Origin: an uncultured Aquimarina sp.
Lineage (GTDB): Bacteria; Bacteroidota; Bacteroidia; Flavobacteriales; Flavobacteriaceae
NCBI GenBank assembly: GCA_947501475.1
Contig: CANMWA010000001.1
Coordinates: 62,001-126,000 of the forward strand
DNA: 64,000 nucleotides
Direction of reading: 5' to 3'
The translations under genes were made by a program, and so were the position numbers. Below, piece after piece: positions 8,044 to 16,488 of this stretch (positions within the stretch are counted from its first letter, which is position 1; every line of letters starts with the position of its first letter). Under the pieces are notes generated by a model. That model saw only the letters and a list, made by a program, of their open reading frames with translations, searched no databases and was not told the origin of the DNA.

Positions 8044-9888
8044 ATGAAACGTAAACTAATTATTCTAACATTATTAATTGCCGTTTTTTCTATCGGCAAT
8101 ATTTTTTCACAACGGTGGAATCCGCGTCCTGGTTGGAAGGACAGTTACAAGGTCGATGGCTATTGTTTTTGTTTTACCAATGGAAATGGTGCTTATGATC
8201 ATGGGATCGCCAATAAACCTGTTCGAATCAATGGTAAAACATATACCGTTAGAGCAGTTTGTGAAGAACTCAAAAAACACCCAAGATACAGGTCTTTTAG
8301 AAATGGAGATATTCCTTATAACACCATCCAGTGTGGAAACCCCCCATATAATGATGCCCCCGATGAGCCTGGGTGCCCAGGTAGAGTTGATATAGGACCT
8401 CGAGGATGTAACCAGATTGGGCCAAAATGGGATATGGCATGGTTAAGCACCCGGCCCATTTTTAATGGAAACGGCGGCGGAGATGGCGGCGGCGGTAACG
8501 GAGATAATGGTGTGATCGGCACAGCAGGTAATGGCGGTAATGGCCCAGGACAGGGACCAAAATTACGCGTTCTATTTCCTACACTAAATAAAAGATTTAC
8601 TGCTCCTGCCACACTTAGAGTACAAGCAGAAGCAACAGATCAAAATGGGGTTAGAGATGTCGAAGTAAAAATAGATGGAAAACTTGTAGGCAAAAAAACT
8701 TCTGCTCCTTATGTGTGGAATGCTAATGGTCAAGAAAATCTGCTTTCCAACCTAGGTATAAAGAATTATCTTATAGAGGTAAAAGCAACCGATAAAAATG
8801 GAAATGTTTCTATCGTTGATATTCTTATTTATGTGATACAAAACCCTAATGGCGGAGGGAATAATAATGGCCCTAATGTATCGTTTTCTACCCCTACCAA
8901 TAACGCATCATTTACTGCTCCGGCTACCTTCAAAGTGGTTGTAAATGCATCAGATAATGATGGAGTAGGTAATGTGAAATTGTATATTAACAATTCTTTT
9001 ATACGACAAGAGAATGTAAGTCCTTATGAGTGGAATCATAATGGTCAAGACAATAAGCTTAAAAATTTAAGCGCAGGTACATATACACTAAAAGCAGAAG
9101 CTACCGATAAAAAAGGTAAAAAGACAACCAAAACGATAAGCATTACTGTTGGCGGCGATACTGGCGGTGGTGACGGTGGTGGAAATAATGGAGGTAATGG
9201 TGTTACTTTTAAAGGGCAAAGCATTAATAAATATGTAAGCTCTGAAAGTGGTTCTAGATCAATGCGTGCTAATCGTGCAGAAGCTGGGGCCAGTGAAAGA
9301 TTTACTGTAGAATCTGCTGGTAATGGAACTGTTAGCCTTAAAGGAAGCAATGGTAAATATGTGAGTTCTGAAAATGGAAATAAAGCCATGAATTGTAATC
9401 GTAATGCTGTCGGTGCCTGGGAAAAATTTACATTAGAGTCACTAGGAGGTGATCTATATGCAATCAAAGGAAATAATGGTAAATACGTAAGTCATAGTAA
9501 TGGCGGTAACAATCCTATGTTTTGTAATAGAAATGCCGTTGGTTCTTGGGAGAAATTTATTATTAAAGGGCTAACAAACGGAAGAGTTAGTAATTCACAA
9601 AGTATAAATCAGTTTTCAAAACAGAACGTTAGCGTGTATCCAAACCCTGTTATTAAAAGTGAAGATATCAATGTCAATATTACTACATTTAAAGATATCA
9701 CTTCTTCTATAGAAGTTTTAAATCTAAACGGTAGGAGTATTGTTAAACGCAATTTAGGTGTGCTCAAAGCCGGAACTAAATCTATATCTATAAACGACAT
9801 AAGAAGGTATGTTAAAACAAATGGATTGTACTTAGTAAAGGTAACTCTAGGAAAACACACTATTGTTAAACAAATAATGATAGAATAA
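8044..9888 (+). CDS. T9SS-secreted multidomain protein with Ig-like and fascin-like repeats
   Basis: A 614-aa protein. The signal peptide covers residues 1-22 (cleavage near FSQR). An unrecognised Cys-rich domain of about 115 residues follows (YCFCFTNGNGAYDHG, then a second Cys set in CGNPPYNDAPDEPGCPG). Next come a glycine/asparagine linker, two Ig-like modules about 100 aa each (both with a TxPATxxV...ATDxxG pattern), and a beta-trefoil with three fascin-like units containing KYVSSE or KYVSHS and CNRNAVG. The C-terminus is a type IX secretion sorting domain (VYPNPV ... NLNGRSI ... GLYLVKV ... KQIMIE). It is presumably exported to the cell surface or medium, where the Ig and trefoil modules bind polysaccharide or another surface. 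The N-terminal domain may be catalytic or binding; I cannot assign it. Monocistronic. Confidence 0.85.
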   Translation: MKRKLIILTLLIAVFSIGNIFSQRWNPRPGWKDSYKVDGYCFCFTNGNGAYDHGIANKPVRINGKTYTVRAVCEELKKHPRYRSFRNGDIPYNTIQCGNPPYNDAPDEPGCPGRVDIGPRGCNQIGPKWDMAWLSTRPIFNGNGGGDGGGGNGDNGVIGTAGNGGNGPGQGPKLRVLFPTLNKRFTAPATLRVQAEATDQNGVRDVEVKIDGKLVGKKTSAPYVWNANGQENLLSNLGIKNYLIEVKATDKNGNVSIVDILIYVIQNPNGGGNNNGPNVSFSTPTNNASFTAPATFKVVVNASDNDGVGNVKLYINNSFIRQENVSPYEWNHNGQDNKLKNLSAGTYTLKAEATDKKGKKTTKTISITVGGDTGGGDGGGNNGGNGVTFKGQSINKYVSSESGSRSMRANRAEAGASERFTVESAGNGTVSLKGSNGKYVSSENGNKAMNCNRNAVGAWEKFTLESLGGDLYAIKGNNGKYVSHSNGGNNPMFCNRNAVGSWEKFIIKGLTNGRVSNSQSINQFSKQNVSVYPNPVIKSEDINVNITTFKDITSSIEVLNLNGRSIVKRNLGVLKAGTKSISINDIRRYVKTNGLYLVKVTLGKHTIVKQIMIE

Positions 9889-9914
9889 TCAGATCAAAAC
9901 GATGTGCAATTGAT

Positions 9915-9955
9915 AAAGCGGAAATGATAGTATCATTTCCGCTTTACTTTTTGAT
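9915..9955 (+). terminator. Intrinsic terminator of the secreted-protein gene
   Basis: A near-perfect palindrome of 15-bp arms (AAAGCGGAAATGATA / TATCATTTCCGCTTT) followed by ACTTTTTG. It also separates the gene from the convergent lpxH. Confidence 0.8.
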
Positions 9956-9974
9956 TTTTAATAACAAAAGGACT

Positions 9975-10727
9975 TTAATATTTCTTTAATTTGAACTCTT
10001 GCCCGTCAAAAACAGCATACGTATAATGACTAATCCAATCACCCAGATTGGTATAACGCGATGAAGAGTTAAGTTCAATTTCCATAGGGAGATGTCTGTG
10101 ACCAAATACAAAATGATCTCTGTGTTTATCTTCTAGTTTACGTTTACAATATTGTACTAACCATTCATTTTCTTCGCCAAGAAAAGTAACATCTTCGTCA
10201 CCAGAAATGAGTTTGTTTTTTACTGAAAGGTATTGTGCTAATTTAACTCCCAGGTCAGGGTGCAACCATCTATATAACCATTTGGCAAATGGATTGGTAA
10301 ATACTTTTTTCATGCGTTTATAACCTTTGTCTCCAGGTCCTAAACCATCACCATGACCAATAAAAAAAGTAGTGTTATTAAACGTGAATTCTTGCGGTGT
10401 ATGATATACAGGAATATTTAACTCTTCTTCAAAATACCCATTCATCCAAAGGTCGTGATTACCCACAAAATAATATACCGGAATCCCTGAATCTGTAATT
10501 TCGGCTAGTTTTCCTAGTGTTCTGGTAAATCCTTTGGGTACTACGGTTTTATATTCAAACCAAAAATCAAAAAGATCTCCTAATAAAAAAATTGCTGCTG
10601 CATCTTTTTTAACCTCATCTAACCATTTAACAAACTTTTGTTCTCTGGGAAAGCTCTTTTCTGAAGTTGGTGCTCCCAAATGATTATCACTAGCAAAATA
10701 TATTTTTTTCCCTTTAGGAAGATTCAT
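9975..10727 (-). CDS. lpxH: UDP-2,3-diacylglucosamine diphosphatase
   Basis: A calcineurin-like metallophosphoesterase that cleaves UDP-2,3-diacylglucosamine to lipid X and UMP, an early step of lipid A synthesis on the inner face of the inner membrane. The metal-binding motifs appear in order: SDNHLG (the usual DxH as D-N-H), GDLFDFWFE, GNHDLW, GHGDG and GHRH. The 250-aa length is typical of Bacteroidota LpxH. The HGDGLGPGDKGYKRMKK stretch with the helical cap after it is characteristic of LpxH rather than generic phosphoesterases. It is followed upstream by queD in the same direction with a 67-base gap, so co-transcription is possible. Confidence 0.92.
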   Translation of the reverse strand: MNLPKGKKIYFASDNHLGAPTSEKSFPREQKFVKWLDEVKKDAAAIFLLGDLFDFWFEYKTVVPKGFTRTLGKLAEITDSGIPVYYFVGNHDLWMNGYFEEELNIPVYHTPQEFTFNNTTFFIGHGDGLGPGDKGYKRMKKVFTNPFAKWLYRWLHPDLGVKLAQYLSVKNKLISGDEDVTFLGEENEWLVQYCKRKLEDKHRDHFVFGHRHLPMEIELNSSSRYTNLGDWISHYTYAVFDGQEFKLKKY

Positions 10728-10794
10728 AATTTAAATTTGAAAGTAAAGATAAGAAAACAATAAGACCTCATAGATCTGTAAGGTCTAAACGATA

Positions 10795-11247
10795 TTATAC
10801 ATTATCGCTTGCATACCACTCTGCATATGAGGTTTCAGTTTCTTGAAGTCGCAATGAATGTAACTCGATATTTTTGGGAAGTCTGGCTTTAATTTTTTTT
10901 GAAAAATCGATTACCATATTTTCACTTGTGGGCTGATAGTCAACCAAAATTACATTATGCCCTCTTTTTTGCAACTCTTTGGCGAGCTCTATGTGTGGCG
11001 TGTTTTTATTAAACACTGTAGCATGGTCAAAGACATCTTCGATATCTTCTTTTACAATTTTTTTAAGGTCTCCAAAATCGATCACCATCCCTAATTTTAC
11101 ATGCGAAGTATCTATTATAGGGCTACCTATCACAGTAACACTTAATTTGTAACTATGCCCATGCACATTACGACATTTACCATCATAACCATATAATGCA
11201 TGCCCTGTTTCAAAAGAAAACTGTTTGGTGATACGTATTTTACTCAT
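10795..11247 (-). CDS. queD: 6-carboxy-5,6,7,8-tetrahydropterin synthase
   Basis: Converts dihydroneopterin triphosphate to 6-carboxytetrahydropterin in queuosine/7-deazaguanine synthesis. The zinc His residues are visible (FETGHAL, and HGHSY in CRNVHGHSY); the catalytic Cys lies in GKCRNVHGH. A late TSENMVIDF and LQETETSYAEW also fit the family. The start at 11247 (MSKIRITKQF, 150 aa) is preferred over an in-frame ATG at 11277, because the 10 extra codons lie inside one arm of a 21-bp inverted repeat and are not part of the fold. That inverted repeat could control expression. Confidence 0.93.
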   Translation of the reverse strand: MSKIRITKQFSFETGHALYGYDGKCRNVHGHSYKLSVTVIGSPIIDTSHVKLGMVIDFGDLKKIVKEDIEDVFDHATVFNKNTPHIELAKELQKRGHNVILVDYQPTSENMVIDFSKKIKARLPKNIELHSLRLQETETSYAEWYASDNV

Positions 11248-11256
11248 CCTAATCCT

Positions 11257-11315
11257 TGGCTTTGTAATTTTTGACAAAGTTAAGGAAGATTATATTGTCA
11301 AAAATTACAAAGCCA
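11257..11315. repeat. 21-bp perfect inverted repeat in the queD leader
   Basis: The arms are 11257-11277 and 11295-11315 (TGGCTTTGTAATTTTTGACA and its complement, plus one further A-T pair), separated by 17 bases. It lies between the stop of the unknown exported-protein gene (11323) and the queD start. No T-run follows on either strand, so it is not a standard intrinsic terminator. Confidence 0.75.
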
Positions 11316-11322
11316 GATGAAT

Positions 11323-12366
11323 TTATTTTTTAGAAGCTTTTTTGACCACTTTTTTGATATCTTGATTCAATTCTTTGATGTGTTTGCGTTTTAAGTTATA
11401 GGCAAGACCTGTTTCATAGTTCCTATATATTACTTCACCATTCTTGGCATTTACAATTTCTATAAATTTTTGAGTATTAACTCTCACATAACGCAAATAG
11501 TAAAACTCTTCATTATTTAGAATTCTCGTATTAAGGTCTTCGGCATCTATAAATTCATAAGAAAACTCGTATTCAGAGTAAATTTTGTCAATTTTTTCTT
11601 CTTCTTGCTGTGAGTCATTTATCGCAAAAGGGTTATATTTTATCTTCGTATAATTAGGGATATAAAGAATTTTAGTAGCTAGCTCCTTAAGTTCTGGCAA
11701 TTTCTCATCTTTATACATCCAATAGATCTGCTCGTTACTAAGTAGGTTACTTGTCTTCTGAAAATAATTTTTTAGTATCCCTAGTGAGTAGTTATAAAAC
11801 ACATCCTCATTTAATGTGGCCTCCATAAGCTCTTTATTAAGCTCTTCATTCGAATATGTAAGTGCTTTTTTTATGAAATCATCTTTTGGAAATAACTCGA
11901 ATCGAGCAAAGCTAATTTTATGTTTGTTAATTATATTTCTTAATTTTTCTTCTTTTTTTCCTGCATTTTTGACCAATTTTTCGAGCAGTTTTTCATTTTC
12001 ATAAATAGCAAGCTCTAGATACATATGCAGGTACTTTACTATTCCTCCTGACTTTGTTATTCTTTCTACCATATGACCTCTTAAAGTTGCTATAGAGTAC
12101 TCATCTTTAAGATAGTCTTTTAAATCAAATTCTGATGTCTTAACCAATTTGTATGGGGTGACAGTCCATGATTCTTTTAGAACATCTTCGTAATCTTGCT
12201 GATCATATATATTAGATAAGACGAATATCGTTTTCGTCTTTTTGAACTTTTCTAAAAGCTTTTTATCAAATTTTCCGGGTTTACCAATATGTTTTGGTCC
12301 TACTGATATTTGTGCACTACCAAGCGCACTAAACATTATTGCAAGCGCAAGTATAATTTTTTTCAT
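11323..12366 (-). CDS. Exported protein of unknown function
   Basis: A 347-aa protein with a clear signal peptide (residues 1-19, ending LGSAQ), so it is periplasmic or secreted. I recognise no domain. After the signal, a basic region (GKPGKFDKKLLEKFKKTKT) leads into a beta-type segment resembling FVLSNIYDQQDYEDVLKESW, then a long charged, probably helical centre (residues about 100-230) and a C-terminal beta part ending in a Lys-rich tail (KKVVKKASKK). There are no cysteines and no obvious catalytic motif. It lies upstream of queD in the same direction, across an inverted repeat. The function is not known to me. Confidence 0.75.
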   Translation of the reverse strand: MKKIILALAIMFSALGSAQISVGPKHIGKPGKFDKKLLEKFKKTKTIFVLSNIYDQQDYEDVLKESWTVTPYKLVKTSEFDLKDYLKDEYSIATLRGHMVERITKSGGIVKYLHMYLELAIYENEKLLEKLVKNAGKKEEKLRNIINKHKISFARFELFPKDDFIKKALTYSNEELNKELMEATLNEDVFYNYSLGILKNYFQKTSNLLSNEQIYWMYKDEKLPELKELATKILYIPNYTKIKYNPFAINDSQQEEEKIDKIYSEYEFSYEFIDAEDLNTRILNNEEFYYLRYVRVNTQKFIEIVNAKNGEVIYRNYETGLAYNLKRKHIKELNQDIKKVVKKASKK

Positions 12367-12543
12367 TCTGTTTAAGTGTTCAAGTTTATTTAATAATTAC
12401 ATTATCTAACAATTCAAAAAATATTGAGAATGTTTATTTGATTAATGTTTTGATTAAAAGTTTTGTTACCTAAACAAATTATGAGTTTTTCAACTTTATC
12501 ATACAACTCTTTTTGAGCAATAAATAGTAGGGAGCTTTGTTAG

Positions 12544-14070
12544 TTATGATTTTGATGTGTCTTGCAGATTCTTAATCTTGTCAATCATCATTAGAGCATT
12601 CTGATTTTCAGGATTGAGTTCTAAGGATTTTTTGTAATTAAGCAATGACATTTCGTAACTTTTATCTTCAAAATAAGCTTCACCTAGACTATCATAAGGG
12701 TTCCATGCTTCAGGAAACTCTGATACTAATAGTGTAAAGATTTTTATCGCTTGTTTGATCTTGTCTTTCCGAAGGAATTTATAACCCAATTTATTTAATT
12801 CATTTTCATCAGAAAAGTTATAGGTGGTATTTTTATCTTTTTTTAATTGATGATAATATTCAATCCCGCTATCTATATCTTCAAAACATGTCGCAGCAAT
12901 AGCCCTCATGATCGATTTTTTACCAAAAGGCTTTAGATCATCTAGCAATCCATCTGCAACTTCTTTTAAAACAGATGAGGCCATACCTCCACCAACATTG
13001 GTAGTGACTACAATTCCCATTTTATATTCTGGAAATACATTAAAATAGGTGTTTGCTCCAAACATCCCCCCATGATGATGATAGTACCTACCTTCATCAT
13101 TTTCTTCTACGCGCCAAAAATAACCCACCCACTCTGTAGCATCTTCTTTATATAATTTTTTATGCGATTCTTGTACCACTACATTGGTAGAATCTAGCTG
13201 ATATTGCATGTACTTTATTAAGTCTGGCATTGTAGATTTTAATGCTCCTGCTGCACCCCAAAGTTTAATGGGCATCGGAAAATGAGGCATCAAATTTCCA
13301 TCGCTATTATATCCATTTGCAAGATGCTTACTTTCTTCTTTAGTAAGGTTCATTTTTGTATTTGTCATCCCGGCTTTGTCAAAAACATGTTTATTTAATA
13401 AAGAAGTAAAAGGTTTCTCATATACAGTTTCAAGAATATGTGCCATTAGATTTGCTCCAACATTAGAATACTGATATTTTGTACCAGGTATAGTATCTAA
13501 ACTAATTTCTTGTAAATAATTAAAATAGTTTTCTTTGGTGTAGTTTTCTTCAATTTCAGCAAATTTAAAAGATAGGCTATCCTCTCTTTTTTTGAATACT
13601 TCATCAATCCCTTTATTATTTGAAGGTAAACGAGATGTATGCGTAAGCACATGTTTTATTAAAATGGGATGGCCATCATATTCGAGATTTTTGTATTCTC
13701 CTTTCAGGTATTTTCGAATATCGTCGTCCAAACTTAATTTACCATCTAATACAGCTTGGGCAGTAACCGTACCTGTTACTGTTTTTGTTATTGAAGCAAT
13801 TTCATAAAAGGTAGAATCCGTAGGAAGGTTTCCTTTTCCTGGATCTATTTCTCCATAATGCGTTATATGTGCTTCGCCATTTTTATATACGCCTATAGAA
13901 ACTGATGTAACCGAGGGATCTTTTAAGAATGGTGCTGCATTTGCATCCATAGAAAGCTGTACAGAATCGATTTCTTTCTTTTGTATGGTTTCAGTTTGTA
14001 TTTCGGTATTGGTGTTTTTACAACTTGCTATGATAATGATAACAAGTAAATAGAATGATTTAATCTTCAT
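12544..14070 (-). CDS. Class-C beta-lactamase-like serine hydrolase lipoprotein with TPR tail
   Basis: A 508-aa lipoprotein (lipobox IIASCKN, Cys 17). Residues about 45-380 are a penicillin-binding-protein/beta-lactamase class C fold. The nucleophile motif is SITK (S93, K96), the second motif YSNVGAN and the third HHGG (near HHHGGMFG). The last ~100 residues contain tetratricopeptide-like repeats (AWNPYDSLGEAYF, MSLLNYKKSLELNPENQNAL). Related proteins are D-amino-acid peptidases or esterases and are mostly uncharacterised; beta-lactam resistance should not be assumed. It stands between unrelated genes. The start is supported by the immediate signal sequence. Confidence 0.88.
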   Translation of the reverse strand: MKIKSFYLLVIIIIASCKNTNTEIQTETIQKKEIDSVQLSMDANAAPFLKDPSVTSVSIGVYKNGEAHITHYGEIDPGKGNLPTDSTFYEIASITKTVTGTVTAQAVLDGKLSLDDDIRKYLKGEYKNLEYDGHPILIKHVLTHTSRLPSNNKGIDEVFKKREDSLSFKFAEIEENYTKENYFNYLQEISLDTIPGTKYQYSNVGANLMAHILETVYEKPFTSLLNKHVFDKAGMTNTKMNLTKEESKHLANGYNSDGNLMPHFPMPIKLWGAAGALKSTMPDLIKYMQYQLDSTNVVVQESHKKLYKEDATEWVGYFWRVEENDEGRYYHHHGGMFGANTYFNVFPEYKMGIVVTTNVGGGMASSVLKEVADGLLDDLKPFGKKSIMRAIAATCFEDIDSGIEYYHQLKKDKNTTYNFSDENELNKLGYKFLRKDKIKQAIKIFTLLVSEFPEAWNPYDSLGEAYFEDKSYEMSLLNYKKSLELNPENQNALMMIDKIKNLQDTSKS

Positions 14071-14134
14071 TTGACTAATTTTGATTGATGTGTATTACTA
14101 TGACGATATATTTGATAGTATGTTACTAGTGTAT

Positions 14135-14899
14135 TTATTTCTTAAACTTGGACAATGCTTGTTTTGTAAATTCTGAAAGCACCAGCTCACCAGATATTGC
14201 GGCTCGCTCTATTAATAATGTATCCCAATGCTCTGTTCCTTGCCATGTTGTTTTTTTCATTTGTTGTATTGCTTCTGGATGATAACTCGCTAATTTTTCG
14301 GCAAAAAGTTGTACTTCTTTATCAAGTTCTTCAATACTTAAAAAAACCCTAGAGTATAGTCCTTTTTCTTTGGCCCAATACGCATTTTTCCATTGTGATG
14401 CATCCCAAGCCAGGGATTCGAATGCTGCTAATCCGATTTTTCTTGATACTGCGGGTTCAATTACAAAAGGACCAATACCAATAGTTAGTTCGCTTAATTT
14501 TATAGAGGCTGCTTCGGTAGCCAAACAATAATCACAAGCAGATGCCAATCCTACTCCTCCACCAACGGTTTTACCTTGAATTCTACCAATAATAGGTTTT
14601 TTACATCGACGCATGGCATTAATCACATTGGCAAATCCAGAAAAAAACTGTTTCCCTTCTTCAAGATTAGAGATTGCAACTAACTCATCAAAAGAAGCTC
14701 CGGCGCAAAATGCTCGATCGCCTTCAGATTTTAAGATAATACTATGGGTAGCATGATCATTTGATAATTGATCAAATGCCTTTGTTAATCGATCTAATAA
14801 TTCTGATGGAAAAGAGTTACTTGCAGGGTGTCCAAATTCTATAGTAGTGATATTATTTTCTGTGTGTATATATAGGCTTCCGTTGGGTCTTGATGTCAT
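14135..14899 (-). CDS. Enoyl-CoA hydratase/isomerase family protein
   Basis: A 254-aa crotonase-fold enzyme. The oxyanion-hole stretches are visible as GDRAFCAGASFDEL and GKTVGGGVGLASACDYCLA. The second active-site acid region reads LSELTIGIGPF. Crotonases hydrate or isomerise acyl-CoA double bonds; the exact substrate cannot be told from sequence alone, and no other beta-oxidation gene is nearby. It is divergent from the AraC-type regulator at 15105, which is a natural candidate to control it. The ATG at 14899 gives the expected length, with the fold beginning near residue 12. Confidence 0.88.
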   Translation of the reverse strand: MTSRPNGSLYIHTENNITTIEFGHPASNSFPSELLDRLTKAFDQLSNDHATHSIILKSEGDRAFCAGASFDELVAISNLEEGKQFFSGFANVINAMRRCKKPIIGRIQGKTVGGGVGLASACDYCLATEAASIKLSELTIGIGPFVIEPAVSRKIGLAAFESLAWDASQWKNAYWAKEKGLYSRVFLSIEELDKEVQLFAEKLASYHPEAIQQMKKTTWQGTEHWDTLLIERAAISGELVLSEFTKQALSKFKK

Positions 14900-15033
14900 C
14901 GCATAACATTTTAAGTAAAAATATGTATTCTTTTTCTAGCCATTTCATTTTTTCTGCAATATTCTTCTTCAAGAGATGGATTAAATAATTCAATAAAACT
15001 CTTCTTAAAATGTTAAATTTTGTTAAAAATTAT

Positions 15034-15041
15034 TATATTTG
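15034..15041 (+). promoter_or_regulatory. -7 box of the AraC-type regulator gene
   Basis: TATATTTG is an exact TAnnTTTG match, 63 bases before the ATG at 15105. It overlaps an in-frame TTG at 15039, which argues against that upstream start. Confidence 0.55.
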
Positions 15042-15104
15042 CTACTCATAGTCAATACATTAACCTTTTTAATCCATCTAATTCTAATTAATTTGCCCCC
15101 AATT

Positions 15105-16016
15105 ATGCAAGAATATAAGGATCAGTATTATAATCACTTTTCTAAAAAAAGAGGTGCTATACCTCCCACATTTAACAGAGATGAGAATTTCATGATGCGT
15201 TTTAAAACGCAATTACCCCATTATGAGTATGATGAAAACAGCCTTACTGTTATCTATTTTAAAGAAGGTATAGGTGATTTAATTATAAAAAACAAAAAAG
15301 TAAAAGTCAACGGAAATAAGTTTATTGTATCTAATCCTAATTATGGTTGGGAGTACATTAATAAAAATGAAGATTATATTGATGTATTAAGCTTTGCGAT
15401 TTCTGATGATCTTATCGCAAAATTTAATTTCTTTGCGTTTGCATCTGAAGAACAATTACTAAGTGTTCCTTTAGAAAAAATAGAGCAAAAATCTTTTTTT
15501 CTAGAAAAGATTTATACGGCAGATCATTACCCTTCGGGGAGGTTATTAAAAGAGATACACCGCCAAAGTTGTACTGCAAATTATGATTTCTTAGACCCAC
15601 AAGAACTAACCATAGAGGTATTGCAAGCTATTTATAAAGATCAATTTAAGGCATACATTATGGCAGATACTATTTCTGCAGCCAAAAGTTCAACAAAAAT
15701 CGAAGTTCTTAAAAGGTTATTATTGGCTTATGAATATATTCATGATAATATAGAGCATAAAATTACTATTGAAGATTTATCTCAGGTTGCGGCCCTTTCT
15801 GAATATCATTTGTACAACTCTTTCAAAAAAGTATTTGGCAAAACACCTCATCAATATATTAATGGTTTAAAAATGCGCAAAGCCAAGCAGTATTTGCTAG
15901 TGGGTCATCATACTGCTTCAGAAATTGCAATGTTATTAGATTTTCCTGATCTTCCATCTTTCAGTAAATTATTTAAAAAAACATATGGTAGTTCTCCAAC
16001 AAGTTTTGTAGCTTAA
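15105..16016 (+). CDS. AraC-family transcriptional regulator
   Basis: A 303-aa regulator. The N-terminal ~190 residues are an AraC-type sensing region (MQEYKDQYYNHFSKKRG...), and residues about 205-300 carry two helix-turn-helix units: ITIEDLSQVAALSEYHLYNS then HTASEIAMLLDFPDLPSFSK, closing with KKTYGSSPTSF, the usual AraC ending. The start at 15105 is chosen because a longer reading from TTG 15039 begins inside the -7 promoter box and adds a hydrophobic peptide foreign to the family. It is divergent from the enoyl-CoA hydratase gene, its probable target. The inducer is unknown. Confidence 0.92.
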   Translation: MQEYKDQYYNHFSKKRGAIPPTFNRDENFMMRFKTQLPHYEYDENSLTVIYFKEGIGDLIIKNKKVKVNGNKFIVSNPNYGWEYINKNEDYIDVLSFAISDDLIAKFNFFAFASEEQLLSVPLEKIEQKSFFLEKIYTADHYPSGRLLKEIHRQSCTANYDFLDPQELTIEVLQAIYKDQFKAYIMADTISAAKSSTKIEVLKRLLLAYEYIHDNIEHKITIEDLSQVAALSEYHLYNSFKKVFGKTPHQYINGLKMRKAKQYLLVGHHTASEIAMLLDFPDLPSFSKLFKKTYGSSPTSFVA

Positions 16017-16045
16017 TCTTAACAGCACACTAAACTTATAAGTTT

Positions 16046-16182
16046 TTGACAACCAAGTTACTCTTGTAATACAATACTTTTGTGCATCTCATAAAACGAA
16101 CAGAAACAAAAAATTAATCAAAGTTGGTTAGTGTAGTTGGAATACCGGATAGTTAATTGAGGGATTACTATCCGGTATTATT
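16046..16182 (+). ncRNA. Possible short RNA: promoter box plus hairpin in a gene-free stretch
   Basis: TACTTTTG at 16075-16082 is an exact -7 box, with a TTG 26 bases upstream (16046-16048). About 60 bases on lies a perfect 13-bp stem (16141-16153 with 16167-16179, AATACCGGATAGT and complement) followed by ATTTTG. Together these could give a transcript of about 95 nt. The hairpin may instead simply end the AraC gene transcript (stop at 16016). No coding frame is apparent. Confidence 0.35.
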
Positions 16183-16316
16183 TTGATCAAAAAATGCTTA
16201 ATATTTAATTTAATGTTAATAATGTAGATGATTTTGTGAGTTTAATGTTAAAAACTAATAATAACTACATATTCTATAACAGCTTTAGAATAACTTACAA
16301 AACTTATATTTATATC

Positions 16317-16412
16317 ATGTTAGATCAATTTCTTGTAAAAAACAGCTTAAAAATAGGGGTTTTCTTAATAGCGATATACGCAATATCAATGCTGCTTATA
16401 TATCTTTTTTGA
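16317..16412 (+). CDS. Possible 31-aa single-span membrane peptide
   Basis: ATG to TGA encodes 31 residues: a short polar start (MLDQFLVKNSLK) followed by one uninterrupted hydrophobic helix (IGVFLIAIYAISMLLIYLF). It is too short for ordinary gene calling. No promoter box was found directly upstream. AT-rich DNA readily encodes hydrophobic peptides by chance, so this stays tentative. It is followed by a second peptide ORF of similar size and design. Confidence 0.3.
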   Translation: MLDQFLVKNSLKIGVFLIAIYAISMLLIYLF

Positions 16413-16434
16413 AATGACTTAGTTAACTATTTTA

Positions 16435-16456
16435 AAATACGTAGAGATACGTATTT
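16435..16456 (+). other. Hairpin with GAGA tetraloop
   Basis: A perfect 9-bp stem (AAATACGTA / TACGTATTT) closed by GAGA, a GNRA-type loop, lies between the two small peptide ORFs. Its right arm overlaps the TTTG box of the next promoter. Confidence 0.45.
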
Positions 16457-16484
16457 GATTATTAGTACACTACACCTAAATTTG
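16454..16484 (+). promoter_or_regulatory. Textbook Bacteroidota promoter before the 32-aa ORF
   Basis: TTTG (16454-16457), a 19-base spacer and TAAATTTG (16477-16484), an exact match to both elements. The ATG at 16489 follows 4 bases after the box. Confidence 0.6.
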
Positions 16485-16488
16485 AACT

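Noticed and set aside
9045..9467. Minus-strand frame opposite the secreted protein
   Set aside because: Pro/Leu-rich shadow of Gly/Asn-rich coding sequence; the plus-strand gene is clear.
10762..10786. Terminator between queD and lpxH
   Set aside because: The 6-bp stem AGACCT/AGGTCT with a 12-base loop and only a broken T-run is too weak to call.
12544..14070. Antibiotic-resistance beta-lactamase
   Set aside because: The gene has the SxxK, YxN and HHGG set of class C-like hydrolases, but the TPR tail and lipoprotein nature place it among general serine hydrolases; resistance cannot be inferred.
15039..15104. TTG start for the AraC-type regulator
   Set aside because: It falls inside the -7 promoter box and adds a hydrophobic peptide not expected for the family.
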